From Arsenophonus sp052174455 (GTDB taxonomy: Bacteria > Pseudomonadota > Gammaproteobacteria > Enterobacterales > Enterobacteriaceae), in assembly GCA_052174455.1 (NCBI GenBank), contig JBQMRP010000071.1, positions 227,149 to 291,148 of the forward strand: a stretch of 64,000 nucleotides of DNA. The letters are read 5' to 3'. Of the stretch, positions 12,101-22,311 are shown in pieces. Positions within the stretch are counted from its first letter, which is position 1. Each line of letters begins with the position of its first letter. The notes under the pieces were generated by a model, which searched no databases, was not told the origin of the DNA, and saw nothing but the letters and a program-made list of their open reading frames with translations. The translations under genes were made by a program, and so were the position numbers.

Positions 12101-13380
12101 CCCTCAATATGTGCTGTAATCGCAGAATTTTTCTCATTAAATTAACTATTATTATCTAAATCGTGTTATGCACATTAAGGTAATACCGCTTTCAAGCGCA
12201 GGTTTATGTAAAAACAGCATTATATCTAATTAAGGTGTTCTATTGTACTTACCGGGATAAAATTATGCGTCGTCGGCTATTTCCATGAAATTTAACTGCT
12301 AAAATTTTTTTAGGATGATGAAAAGATAGTTTTTTGGATGCTTGGCAATATATACGCCGTTGATATAATAATTCTCTCGGAATTAGAGTAATACCAATAT
12401 TATTCATAGAATTACTGATTTCCTAAGTATTAGTCACCAGTTCTTTCCATAGAATTAGCATAAATTATCAACGAAAAATAGTAGCGACCATAGACGATTT
12501 CCTTGAGATCAACAAATTAACCGCCATATCAAGATTAAGAGGTTGTGATACTGCACATTATTGGCGCTTATCAGAAGATGATAAACCTGCGTTTAATGGT
12601 TTTTTTTTGCGATTCATTCTTGGGACATGCAACTATAGGATTGTGTGATGATCTAATCATAGAGAGCATAAAACAATGTTATTCATGATCTTAGTCGCTA
12701 TTTTTTCTGAAAACTCCTTGACTTTTAAACTGAGAAAATAATACTTGGTATTCATATATGGTTAATATTCCTATATTCAACTAAAAAACAGCGCCTCCGA
12801 TCCAATCTCTATATAACCCAGAGTACGATGGGTAATTTTAACATTACGCCATTCATGTATTAAAAAGTATTTATAAAAATCTAGTTGATAACAAAAAACT
12901 GATTGATTTTCAAAAAAAAACCAATGCTTGGGTGCCATAACGATAAATCGCGATATTGAATAATGCTTTGATTTCTAACATCTCTCTCAATACCTCATCA
13001 TCAAGATTGTATAACTTCTATTCCTCTTTAATCTTTTTTTCTCGCTTTTAAAGAGATCCTATCAACAGTAGGTAGGTAAGCTATAAAAATAAGGGGTTGC
13101 GATAGAATGGTATCTCTTTGAGAAAAGAATAGTAAAGATGACTAATTTCGTAGGTATAAGAATTATCAAATATTTTATGTAATGTATAATGGTACTTTTT
13201 CACATTGGGGTAAAAAGTCACCAAGTAGATTTCAATGACCGTATTGGGTGGCTATGAAACTTATTTGTCGCTGCTTCAAACGTTTCATGCGATTCATAAT
13301 TAAATGGCATCCTAAGTAATTCCTATATGCAGAATAAATCACTTTATGCTGAAAGTAACATATATTCATGAATAAGATGA
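9177..13380. other. 4.2 kb desert with decayed, unidentified coding debris
   Basis: No intact gene. 9180-9560 is AT-rich filler. A perfect hairpin sits at 9692-9719. On the minus strand between about 10440 and 12200 there are coherent but interrupted reading stretches: a 54-codon open frame at 10651-10815 (MTYKRHKNYKDQVAVYKQ...), one near 11000-11400 and one near 11500-11750 (containing EPAQQERIEKMSRISGSYSE). A plus-strand stretch near 12440-12640 reads ...RLSEDDKPAFNGFF. They look like a row of dead genes, perhaps of one prophage or accessory cluster, but I cannot name them. Confidence 0.4.
9692..9719. terminator. Perfect 12-bp stem-loop in a desert
   Basis: ACCTAACAAGCC, loop AATA, then GGCTTGTTAGGT: twelve perfect pairs with a 4-base loop, followed by TTAATTAT. 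It resembles a factor-independent terminator with a weak T tract. Two smaller potential hairpins (around 9580 and 9600-9615) and a GGAGG-like site lie within 150 bases upstream. The gene it once served is not visible. It lies about 0.5 kb beyond the GH3 stop, which is far for that gene's terminator. Confidence 0.45.
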
Positions 13381-14767
13381 GAGTTATTAGAAAATTATTG
13401 CATGGTGATGATAAAGCTACATTCCACTCTGATGCTTCATAAATCTATTTTTCATTTTTAAATTGGACGTTGTTTACCAGTAAGGTCAACCCTCTTTCCA
13501 CTTTTTTTAACTGATTCTAATTTTCTACAAAAAATAGAGGAGCTTAAATATTATTAAAGAGTTACTTTTATAGCACTACAGTTTTATACTTCGATGTTGT
13601 AACCTCATTGTTGCAAAATCCTACTCAATCGGATTCGTCGTTCTTATTGCATACCCAACCCGCTGATGAAAAATCGCAGAATGCTAGCAGCTCTTCTCGA
13701 TCTTTTCCAGTTTCTTCACCGCTGCAGGATACGCTGAAAACCTTGTCAAGAAAACATAAAAGGCTTTTGTTAACGTATCGTGATTCGCTTCTAGCGATAA
13801 TATATTCCTTAGCTCACCATTAACTTTTAATTACATACCTTTAGAGAATGTATCTAGTACATTAAGTTATTTTATGCACCCAATAATATTGGTGCTGCGA
13901 GCTCAGAAATATCTTTCCCATTACATTCCAAAAAAAAAACCAAGTACCGTCTCTCGTAGTGAGCTGAGAATACGATTAAGCTACGCGCTTGCCAGTCATT
14001 GAAAAGTTATACTTAGGGTTGACTCTAACTTTCAATAACCCTCTTTGATCGCAACTAAATCCTTACGGCCATCCAGTTGTGTCGATAATGAGCAGTAGGC
14101 AAAAGTGATTATCTTGTCTGACAGAACAGGATATGCCTTTAGCCAAGAAATAAACGTATCTATATTGCTCAATCACGCGCAGCTAGTAGTGCCAATGCTC
14201 TTCAAGGCGTTTTTATTTCAGTTTGCTCATGGAATTTGGTAAGAGACCATGTGCTTTTTATCGAAAAACGCTCCATGGATTTGTGAAAATCACTGGTGAT
14301 ATACCTCGTAGGTATTATAAGCCATGGTAGTAGTTTTTGACGTTTTGCGCATTTCAGATAACCCGTTAGCAATAAGCTGTTGAAGCATATTCTGTTGTCG
14401 CTATAATCCCTCTGACCTTAAGCATTTTATCTCAACATCGTTAATACATCCCAAAAGTCTGTATAGTTCTCTGTAGCAAATAACTATTACGGACGATGAT
14501 ATGACATTGTCGATAAAAGATACTTTGAGCAAGTTATCGCAGCATGGCTTCGAAGCACACCCTCAACAGCGGTGCCTTATCAGTTGCCTGCCATTATTAC
14601 AGACGCCTTCATGCAAGGGATTGTAGATAATATTTAGTTTCATAGATACTTGTAGGGTAGCCTTTTCATGGTATATCATTTCTCTGTTGTTAAAATCATT
14701 TATGAAATCAATTATCAGGATGCACCACTATCTCAGAAACTCTATATACTAAAAATGAATATAACTC
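13381..14767 (-). mobile_element. IS256-family relic, full length (copy D)
   Basis: About 1387 bp, starting GAGTTATTAG and ending ATATAACTC, both ends of the IS256-type element in reverse orientation. The minus strand gives transposase pieces in mixed frames. It lies directly upstream of cyoA, so the cyo promoter must lie in the remaining 160 bases (14768-14927) or in the relic itself. The short open frames at 13608-13823 and 14668-14859 belong to this relic and are not genes. Confidence 0.75.
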
Positions 14768-14927
14768 ACTATTATATAATTAATTTAATTTTATATCTGA
14801 TCACTTTAACAGAAAGTAACAACAATTATATTTATGCGCCTTACAATTGTTTACACTAATCTAACCTTAGCGTAAAATGAATACTGAACAAAAGGACAAT
14901 AATTATTTTTTCATTTGAGATCGCTAA

Positions 14928-15875
14928 ATGAGACTTATAAAATATAAAAGAAGCATTGGAATCATCTCACTGTTTGCTATTTTTTTCTTTCTAACTGGTT
15001 GCAATATGGTGTTAATGGATCCAAAAGGTACCATTGGTATGGAACAAAAAAAATTGATACTGACTGCGCTTAGTTTAATGTTAATTGTTGTTATTCCAGT
15101 TATTTTTATGGCTATTATCTTTGCCAGAAAATATCGAGCAAGCAACAAACAAGCAACCTACCGGCCAGATTGGGCATACTCAAATAAAATTGAGTTAGTT
15201 TGTTGGACAGTTCCTATCATCATCATTATTATTCTTGCTGTGATCACCTGGAAAACTACACATCAATTGGATCCTTATAAACCATTAAAAAGCGATAAAA
15301 AACCGATTACTATTCAGGTCATTTCTACCGATTGGAAATGGGTATTTATCTATCCAGAAGAGAATATCGCTACCATTAATGAAATCGCTATTCCTGTTGG
15401 TGTGCCAATTAACTTTAAAGTAACAGCTGAGTCAGTGATGAATTCTCTTTTTATCCCCGCACTTGGTAGTCAAATTTATGCAATGGCCGGTATGCAAACG
15501 AAGCTTCATTTAATTGCTAATAAACCTGGTACCTATAAAGGCTTCTCATCAACCTATACCGGTCATGGCTTTTCAGATATGAAATTTAATGTGATTGCAA
15601 CGCCTGATTCAATAATTTTTGATAAATGGGTACAAAAAGTAAAAGCATCCAGCAAAACGTTAGATAGCATGGCTACATTTAACCAATTAGCTAAACCTAC
15701 CCACAATGTTCCAGTTACCTATTTTTCAAGCATAAAACCAAACCTTTATAAAGAATTAATACTAAAATTTGGCCATGAACATCATAGTAATGATGCTAAT
15801 AAAATCGAGCATGAAATATCTAAAAATCAATCAATGCATGTGAACCGCTCTGCTTATATCGATGCTAAGGAATAA
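14928..15875 (+). CDS. cyoA: Cytochrome bo3 ubiquinol oxidase subunit II
   Basis: 315 residues, the usual length for CyoA. A lipoprotein signal peptide ends in LTGC (Cys25), then two membrane helices (about 42-64 and 88-108) and a periplasmic cupredoxin domain. As in other quinol oxidases the CuA ligands are absent. The family block SVMNSLFIPALGSQIY through STYTGHGFSDM is intact. Subunit II helps dock quinol and stabilises the complex. First gene of cyoABCDE, with cyoB 5 bases downstream. No E. coli-like ampG is visible upstream; an IS256 relic sits there instead. Start ATG at 14928 gives the expected signal peptide. Confidence 0.96.
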   Translation: MRLIKYKRSIGIISLFAIFFFLTGCNMVLMDPKGTIGMEQKKLILTALSLMLIVVIPVIFMAIIFARKYRASNKQATYRPDWAYSNKIELVCWTVPIIIIIILAVITWKTTHQLDPYKPLKSDKKPITIQVISTDWKWVFIYPEENIATINEIAIPVGVPINFKVTAESVMNSLFIPALGSQIYAMAGMQTKLHLIANKPGTYKGFSSTYTGHGFSDMKFNVIATPDSIIFDKWVQKVKASSKTLDSMATFNQLAKPTHNVPVTYFSSIKPNLYKELILKFGHEHHSNDANKIEHEISKNQSMHVNRSAYIDAKE

Positions 15876-15880
15876 ATATT

Positions 15881-17878
15881 ATGTTGGGTAAATTAACGTT
15901 AGATTCAATCCCTATTCATGAGCCAATTATTCTCATTACTGTAATTTGTATTTTATTAGCTAGTATCACTATTTTAGGAGTTATCACCTATTTCGGTAAA
16001 TGGAAATGGCTGTGGAGTGAATGGTTAACTAGTGTAGATCATAAAAAAATTGGTATTATGTATATTATTGTTGCCATGGTAATGCTATTACGAGGTTTTG
16101 CCGATGCAATTATGATGCGAGGTCAACAAGCATTAGCTTCATCTGGTGAAATCGGTTTTTTACCACCTCATCATTATGATCAAATTTTTACCGCTCATGG
16201 TGTAATTATGATTTTTTTCATGGCAACACCTTTCGTGGTTGGCTTAATGAATTTAATCGTACCATTACAAATTGGTGCTCGCGATGTGGCGTTTCCATTT
16301 CTAAATTCTCTCAGTTTTTGGTTATTTGTAGTTGGAGTTATCTTAATTAACTTGTCATTAGGTATTGGTGAATTTGCTCAGACTGGCTGGCTAGCTTACC
16401 CACCATTATCAGGTAAGGAATACAACCCTGGTGTAGGGGTAGATTATTGGATATGGAGTTTACAAATTTCAGGAATTGGCACCACCCTAACTGGTATAAA
16501 CTTTTTTACTACCATTCTTCGGATGCGGGCATCCGGCATGTCAATGATGAAAATGCCTGTTTTTACCTGGACAGCTATTTGTACTAATATACTTATTATT
16601 GAAGCTTTTCCTATCCTAACCGTTACTATTGCGCTACTCACACTTGATAGATATTTAGGAACCCATTTTTTTACTAATGAAATGGGTGGCAATATGATGA
16701 TGTATATTAATTTGGTCTGGGCTTGGGGGCATCCTGAAGTTTATATATTGGTATTACCTATTTTTGGTATATTTTCGGAAGTCACAGCGACTTTCTGTAA
16801 GAAATGTTTATTTGGTTATACGTCTTTAGTATGGGCAACCATTGTTATTACCGTAATGTCATTTGTCGTCTGGTTACATCACTTCTTTACTATGGGAAGT
16901 GGAGCAAATGTTAATGCCTTCTTCGGTATAGCTACTATGATTATTGCTATTCCAACTGGAGTAAAAATATTTAATTGGTTATTTACTATGTACCATGGCC
17001 GTATTGAATTTAAAACACCAATGCTCTGGACTATTGGGTTTATTATTACGTTCTCAATTGGCGGGATGACTGGCGTATTACTGGCCATTCCCGGTGCAAA
17101 TTTTGTTTTGCACAATAGTTTATTTTTAATTGCCCATTTTCATAATGTCATTATTGGTGGGGTAGTCTTTGGTTGCTTTGCTGGTATGACCTACTGGTTT
17201 CCAAAAGCATTTGGTTTCATATTAAATGAAAAATGGGGTATTCGTGCTTTCTGGTTTTGGATTAGCGGTTTCTTTATTGCGTTTATGCCGCTTTATATAC
17301 TGGGTTTTATGGGTATGACTCGTCGTTTAAGTCAAAATATTGATCCACAATATCATCCAATGCTAATGGTCGCTTCACTCGGTGCTGCGCTTATCGCTAT
17401 CGGAATCATCTGCCAAGTTATTCAAATAATTGTTAGTGTTCGTGATCGCCACAAAAACCGCGATTTCAGCGGCGATCCATGGGGTGGTCGTACATTAGAA
17501 TGGTCAACATCATCTCCAGCGCCTTTTTATAACTTCGCTAAAGAGCCAAAAATTAATACACGCGATGCTTGGTGGAATATGAAAATGAAAGAAAAAGAAA
17601 TCACATATCAACAACCAACTAAATATGAACCCATTCATATGCCACAAAATACTTCTGCTGGGATAATTATCTCAGTATTTTCTTTGATCTTTGGCTTTGC
17701 TATGATCTGGCATATTTGGTGGCTAGCGATTATTGGTTTTGTTGGTATTATTGTTACCTGGATTGGTAAAAGTTTTGATGATAACATTGATTATTATATT
17801 TCTGTAAAAGAAATTAAACAGATTGAAAATCACTATTACGATGAACTAAAAAAAACAGGTATTCATTATGTCAACTAA
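15881..17878 (+). CDS. cyoB: Cytochrome bo3 ubiquinol oxidase subunit I
   Basis: 665 residues (663 in E. coli), the heme-copper catalytic subunit that reduces O2 and pumps protons across the inner membrane. Visible motifs: an early AHGVIMIFF stretch (low-spin heme ligand), WGHPEVY with the CuB histidine and cross-linked tyrosine, the VWLHHFF CuB pair, TGVKIFNW with the K-channel lysine, and LIAHFHNVI with the heme o3 and heme b histidines. All expected ligands appear present. Hydrophobic throughout, with about 15 helices as the family has. It overlaps cyoC by 11 bases, so translation is probably coupled. Confidence 0.97.
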   Translation: MLGKLTLDSIPIHEPIILITVICILLASITILGVITYFGKWKWLWSEWLTSVDHKKIGIMYIIVAMVMLLRGFADAIMMRGQQALASSGEIGFLPPHHYDQIFTAHGVIMIFFMATPFVVGLMNLIVPLQIGARDVAFPFLNSLSFWLFVVGVILINLSLGIGEFAQTGWLAYPPLSGKEYNPGVGVDYWIWSLQISGIGTTLTGINFFTTILRMRASGMSMMKMPVFTWTAICTNILIIEAFPILTVTIALLTLDRYLGTHFFTNEMGGNMMMYINLVWAWGHPEVYILVLPIFGIFSEVTATFCKKCLFGYTSLVWATIVITVMSFVVWLHHFFTMGSGANVNAFFGIATMIIAIPTGVKIFNWLFTMYHGRIEFKTPMLWTIGFIITFSIGGMTGVLLAIPGANFVLHNSLFLIAHFHNVIIGGVVFGCFAGMTYWFPKAFGFILNEKWGIRAFWFWISGFFIAFMPLYILGFMGMTRRLSQNIDPQYHPMLMVASLGAALIAIGIICQVIQIIVSVRDRHKNRDFSGDPWGGRTLEWSTSSPAPFYNFAKEPKINTRDAWWNMKMKEKEITYQQPTKYEPIHMPQNTSAGIIISVFSLIFGFAMIWHIWWLAIIGFVGIIVTWIGKSFDDNIDYYISVKEIKQIENHYYDELKKTGIHYVN

Positions 17879-18485
17879 TTCAATAATTAATCAAAATATT
17901 TCTCATGAAAATCATAGGGAATATAATATAGGTGCAACAAAAATATTTGGTTTTTGGATCTACTTAATGAGCGATTTGATCCTGTTTGCTTGCTTGTTTG
18001 CTACCTATGTTGTTCTAGTTCATGGTACTGCTGACGGCCCGATAGGAAAGGATATTTTTAATCTCAAATTTATCTTGCTAGAAACTTTCCTTTTATTATT
18101 TAGTAGTATTGCTTATGGATTTGTTATCCTTGCGATGTATAAGCAGAAAATAAACTTAGTTAAGTTATGGTTATTAATTACTTTTTTACTTGGATTCAGC
18201 TTTATTATCATGGAAATTTATGAATTCCATGAACTAATTTCTAAAGGATATGGGCCTGATCGCAGCGCTTTTCTATCTGCATTCTTTACGCTAATTAGTA
18301 CACACGGTATCCATGTAAGCTTTGGTTTAGCTTGGATTATTATAATGATAATCCATGTATCACGTCATGGGCTCACTATTATTAATCAAACCCGTTTAAG
18401 TTGTTTAAGTCTTTTTTGGCACTTCTTAGATGTTGTTTGGATCTGCGTATTTACTGTTGTTTATTTGTTGGGGGCACTTGTATGA
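17868..18485 (+). CDS. cyoC: Cytochrome bo3 ubiquinol oxidase subunit III
   Basis: 205 residues with five hydrophobic helices, matching CyoC. Typical patches: FGFWIYLMSDLILFACLFAT, the EIYEFHELI region and THGIHVSFG with the conserved His. The subunit has no cofactors and supports assembly and stability of the oxidase. The start lies within the last codons of cyoB and the stop overlaps the cyoD start (ATGA), so cyoBCD are translationally coupled. An alternative short start upstream was not needed: the N-terminus aligns with the E. coli protein. Confidence 0.95.
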   Translation: MSTNSIINQNISHENHREYNIGATKIFGFWIYLMSDLILFACLFATYVVLVHGTADGPIGKDIFNLKFILLETFLLLFSSIAYGFVILAMYKQKINLVKLWLLITFLLGFSFIIMEIYEFHELISKGYGPDRSAFLSAFFTLISTHGIHVSFGLAWIIIMIIHVSRHGLTIINQTRLSCLSLFWHFLDVVWICVFTVVYLLGALV

Positions 18486-18814
18486 ATTATATAAATATAC
18501 CGAACTCTGGTGCTAGTTATGGTAGTATGAAGACCTATTTAATCGGCTTTATACTTTCCATTATTTTAACAGTTATCCCTTTTTGGATGGTAATAAATAA
18601 CGCTACATCTCATAATATCATTTTATGGATAGTTATCAGTACGGCAATTGTCCAGATCCTGGTACATCTTATTTGCTTCTTACATATGAACATCTCTTCA
18701 GATAACAGTTGGAATCTGGTTGCCTTCCTGTTCACAATGCTTATAATTGGCATTATTGTTATTGGTTCGCTGTGGATAATGTATAACCTGAGTATTAATA
18801 TGATGCTTGACTAA
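18482..18814 (+). CDS. cyoD: Cytochrome bo3 ubiquinol oxidase subunit IV
   Basis: 110 residues from the ATG at 18482, which shares ATGA with the cyoC stop; E. coli CyoD is 109. A longer open frame starts at 18401, but its first 27 codons lie inside cyoC and have no CyoD resemblance, so I reject that start. Three membrane helices; the motif QILVHLICFLHMN is the conserved CyoD core. It supports assembly of the CuB centre. Followed 6 bases later by cyoE. Confidence 0.94.
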   Translation: MNYINIPNSGASYGSMKTYLIGFILSIILTVIPFWMVINNATSHNIILWIVISTAIVQILVHLICFLHMNISSDNSWNLVAFLFTMLIIGIIVIGSLWIMYNLSINMMLD

Positions 18815-18820
18815 AGAGTT

Positions 18821-19714
18821 ATGTATCTAATGAAACAATATCTACTAGTAACCAAACCAGGGATTGTTTTTGGTAATTTAATTTCTATTATTGGCGGCTT
18901 TCTGCTCGCAGCTAAAGGTATAATAGATTACCCTTTATTCATTTCTACATTAATCGGTGTATCTCTGGTTGTTGCTTCCGGTTGTGTTTTTAATAATTAT
19001 ATTGATCGAGATATCGATCAAATGATGGAAAGAACCAAAAATCGGCCTTTGGTTAAAGGCCTTATTGCGCCAAAAATTTGCTTAATTTATGCCAGTATAC
19101 TTGGAATTTCTGGTATAACTTTACTATATTTTGCCACAAACATCTTAGCAGTATTACTTACTATTATTGGTTTTATTATTTATGTTAGTATTTATAGCCT
19201 CTATATGAAACGTAAATCAGTTTATGGAACTCTGATAGGCAGCTTATCAGGTGCTGCACCGCCACTTATTGGTTACTGCACTGTTTCTGATCAATTTGAT
19301 TTGGGAGCATTAATTCTGCTATTTATCTTTAGCTTATGGCAAATACCACACACTTATGCAATTGCTATCTTTCGCTTTAAAGATTATAAAGCTGCCAATA
19401 TTCCAGTATTACCGGTAATTAAAGGAATTTTGGTCGCTAAAGCCCATATCTTTCTATATATACTTGCTTTTATGGTGGCAACCATAATGTTAGCTATTAC
19501 TGGATATACCGGCTATAAATATCTTATTGTAGTCGCCACAGTGAGTTTATACTGGATTGGTATGGCAATTTCTGGCTTCAAAAATCAGAATGATGATCGT
19601 CTTTGGGCAAGGAAACTGTTTATATTTTCTATTGTAGTAATTACCGCTCTTAGCGTTATGATGTCGATTGATCCAGCTGTTGTCACTGAACAGACTTTTG
19701 TCTATTTTAAATAA
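18821..19714 (+). CDS. cyoE: Protoheme IX farnesyltransferase (heme O synthase)
   Basis: 297 residues, a UbiA-type membrane prenyltransferase that adds a farnesyl group to heme B to make heme O, the cofactor of the cyo oxidase. The Asp-rich motif NNYIDRDIDQMMERT (about residues 62-76) and the second conserved stretch IAIFRFKDYKAANIPVLPV are intact. The farnesyl diphosphate would come from IspA, encoded at 28.5 kb. The start could be Met1 (18821) or Met4 (18830); Met4 matches the E. coli N-terminus slightly better. Last gene of the operon; a dead yajR follows, as in E. coli order. Confidence 0.96.
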   Translation: MYLMKQYLLVTKPGIVFGNLISIIGGFLLAAKGIIDYPLFISTLIGVSLVVASGCVFNNYIDRDIDQMMERTKNRPLVKGLIAPKICLIYASILGISGITLLYFATNILAVLLTIIGFIIYVSIYSLYMKRKSVYGTLIGSLSGAAPPLIGYCTVSDQFDLGALILLFIFSLWQIPHTYAIAIFRFKDYKAANIPVLPVIKGILVAKAHIFLYILAFMVATIMLAITGYTGYKYLIVVATVSLYWIGMAISGFKNQNDDRLWARKLFIFSIVVITALSVMMSIDPAVVTEQTFVYFK

Positions 19715-19731
19715 TAATTTATCTTAAATAG

Positions 19732-19750
19732 TAGCAGATAATTGCTGCTA
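19732..19750 (+). terminator. Weak stem-loop after cyoE
   Basis: TAGCAG, 7-base loop, CTGCTA, then GTTTCATCGTT. It sits 18 bases after the cyoE stop, where the operon terminator would be expected. The stem is short and the T tract poor. Confidence 0.3.
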
Positions 19751-19890
19751 GTTTCATCGTTAAAATAGACAAAATGCGAACAAATTCTCTATTAATTTAT
19801 TCATTTTTATTAATGTTTCTTCAATAAATAGATTAACAAATTGATGAAACCATTTTATAATAGCTTTTCAAAAGCTTTTGAGCTAAATCA

Positions 19891-20340
19891 GAAATGATAA
19901 CAAAATGACATTAAAAGAATTAAAGACAGATTGGAGTTATTTAGCGTATTTAGATTATATATGCTGGCCATATGTATGGTATTACATATCTTAGTGTGTT
20001 TTTTAAGTGTAAACACTGAAAGATCCTAGGAAATTGGTTATTTAATCTAGTTATTGAAATTCATGTTATCAGTTATGATAACTATAAAATTCTATTTAAT
20101 TTAATGTTTGACCAATTTGATATTAAGTAATTAATTATTGTTGACAGTCTGATCATAGCAATGACAATACTATTTTGAGTTAGTATAACTGCTCGTGACT
20201 TGCAAACTGCGAGAGTTATTTCTATTGTGATTATAGTAATACTTCCTGATCTGCTAACGAACAAAATAGAATTAAAGCTATGGTTTTTATAGAAAAAAGT
20301 TTTTGAAATCCTTTTGCATTGCAAAAGTTCTCGTCACGAT
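19891..20340 (+). pseudogene. yajR: yajR (MFS transporter) relic, truncated by an IS256 relic
   Basis: In E. coli yajR lies next to cyoE. Here the plus strand starts NDNKMTLKELKTDW, which aligns with the E. coli YajR start NDYKMTPGERRATW. After a frameshift it reads LFSVFRLYMLAICMVLHIL (compare FSLRMLGMFMVLPVL). Further on comes ARDLQTARVISIVIIV then LPDLLTNKIELK, matching the GRALQGSGAIAAAVMALLSDLTREQNRTKA segment. Only about the first third of the roughly 450-residue transporter can be traced; the rest is gone where the IS256 copy E begins at about 20408. Not functional. The identification rests on position plus three matching segments. Confidence 0.75.
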
Positions 20341-20407
20341 TATTACCAATGCTATATTGGTTTAGATAATATTATTAATAAATAAGCATATTTTCCTTGG
20401 CGGAAAA

Positions 20408-21819
20408 TAGTTATATTAATTTCTGGTGTATGGGTTTCGGAGATGGCGGCGTATCCTTGTTGATTAATTTTGTGGATGATTTCAACAACAGAAAGATGAT
20501 ATGCCATAAAATCTACCCTACAGATAGACGCGAAACTAGATATTACCTGCGATTCCCCTTTCATAAACTTATCTGTAATGGTGACAGATAGCTAATAGCA
20601 TTTGTCGTTGAGGAGGCTGAATTCGAAAACTACGGTTGGCAATAATATGCTCAATACCATCTTATCAACGAGATTTAATTGCCGTCGTCTATAACGATTA
20701 TTTGCTACAATGAATAATATAAACTGCTATTTGCGATATTGAGATTAAAGTGCCTAAGATTAGGAAATAAAAAGCGGCAACAGAATATATTTAACAGCTT
20801 ATTGCTAACATCCCCTATCTGAAACGTGTAAAAGCAGCGAAAAATTGTTGCCATGTCTATCTCTACGAAACATCTTTACCGCTGATTTTTACGAAGCTCT
20901 AGAGCGATTCTCGCTGAAAGCACATAAAACCCCCCTCTAGAGCACCACAATCAACAGACTGAAATAGCAATAGCTTGAAAGAGCCGCAGGCAATGATAGC
21001 TCTATGATTTAAGCGATATGGCTAACGTTTACTTCTTGACTGAAGTAAAATGTCATTTTGTTAGGCAAGGTGATCGTCTTTGCCTACTTGTTCATTATTG
21101 AGTTAGTTAGCATAGATGTAAGGAGCTCGTTGTGCTTGAAGATGGTTATCAAGAGTTAGAAATAAACTGGGCTGAATTTCTTGATGGCCGCGAGCACGTG
21201 GTTTAATTAAATTCCTGATGTTTATTGCTATTGAAAACAGTATCTTTGGTTTTTAGAATGTAACGATAAAGATATTTATAGAGACCCAGAATTAACACTG
21301 TTTGGTACATAAAATACCCCCTATATTGGTTTTACCTACCAAAAGTATTTAACTGAAGTTAAGGGTAAGCTTCTGGATCTTTGAATAGCAGAGAGTCGCG
21401 ATGTCGCTAATAAAACCTTTAATGCTTTGTTGGTAAGGGATTTCAGCGAAGCATCCTGCAGCGATGAAGAAGGTAGAAAAAGATCGAGAAGAATTGTTGG
21501 CATTCTATGCTTCCTATCAGCGCACTGGATTCGTCAATAAAGCAATGAATTAAATTGAATTGGCTTTTTTGTGACACAGTGTAAAGCTATTAAGCTGAAG
21601 CGTGAAGCGTTGTAGCTCAAGAAAATAATCCTTTCAATGTTATTTAAGCTGCTACAGACTGTTCAGAAGAGCTAGAACTAGATAAGTAAGGGGATTTGAT
21701 GTACTTTTGACCCCTTTTGGTAAGTAAATAACGTTCAATTTAAAGGTGGAGAATAGATTTACGGAAGCATCAGAATTGAATGGAATCTGATCGTCATGCA
21801 CCAGATTTGTTAATAATTC
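20408..21819 (+). mobile_element. IS256-family relic, full length (copy E)
   Basis: About 1.41 kb and the most readable copy. The left end is a decayed GTTATATTAATTTCTGG, the right end CAGATTTGTTAATAATTC. Mixed frames give: an N-terminal stretch (RETRYYLRF), then CLYLRNIFTADFYEALERF (compare LYLRGxSTGDFxEAL), LEDGYQELEINWAEFL (compare the ESxxSWxxLL block), KVEKDREELLAFYASYQRTG and a C-terminal MLFKLLQ patch. The order of these patches matches Mutator-type IS256 transposases. Open frames at 20352-20564 and 20397-20591 are remnants. Confidence 0.8.
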
Positions 21820-21920
21820 GCGGATATTGATAACTTGTTTTCCTGTTTCAGGGCGCCCTAGATAGCCAATTTACATTGTTAATCATGAAACGCATTTTAT
21901 AAAAATAGCGTAATAAGACA

Positions 21921-22311
21921 GCTATGTTAGTAACAATTATTCGTAAAAATCACTTAACTGTATGAAGAATTTTTATTGCAGAAGTTACTATGAAAAAACA
22001 AAAAGTCATTATACAGATCAAAGAGACTCTTTCCTTATCTCTGTCAACATAAAGTTGCATCTTATTAGTTGGATCGGTGATAATCTGTCAGATAATGTAA
22101 ATTTATGCATTGAAGCAACCCAATCTACTTTATTCTACCTATATTATCATCATGAATATAGTATTCGCTGAGAATATTTATTAGGATTCGATATCATTAC
22201 AAAATCCAAATTGCAGAAAAACATCTAACAATCTTACCGTAACTCCTTTAGAAAAACTAGATCATAAGGATAAATTGTTTAATTATCTATGATGTATTTT
22301 TGAATATCTTG
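21921..22311 (+). mobile_element. IS1595-family relic, 5' part (copy P2, split)
   Basis: Starts GCTATGTTAGTAAC, matching the start of the copy at 41968, and carries the N-terminal half of the broken transposase (open frame 21962-22171). It stops at CTTGA near 22311, and the continuation resumes at 25254. Together the two parts make about 1.03 kb, the same length as the unsplit copy at 41968-42998, so a 2.94 kb element was inserted into it. Confidence 0.7.

Noticed and set aside
13608..13823. 71-codon open frame
   Set aside because: Antisense frame within IS256 copy D; the related segment in other copies is not open.
18401..18481. Longer N-terminus for CyoD
   Set aside because: The extension is inside cyoC and has no CyoD similarity; ATG at 18482 gives the family length and the usual ATGA overlap.
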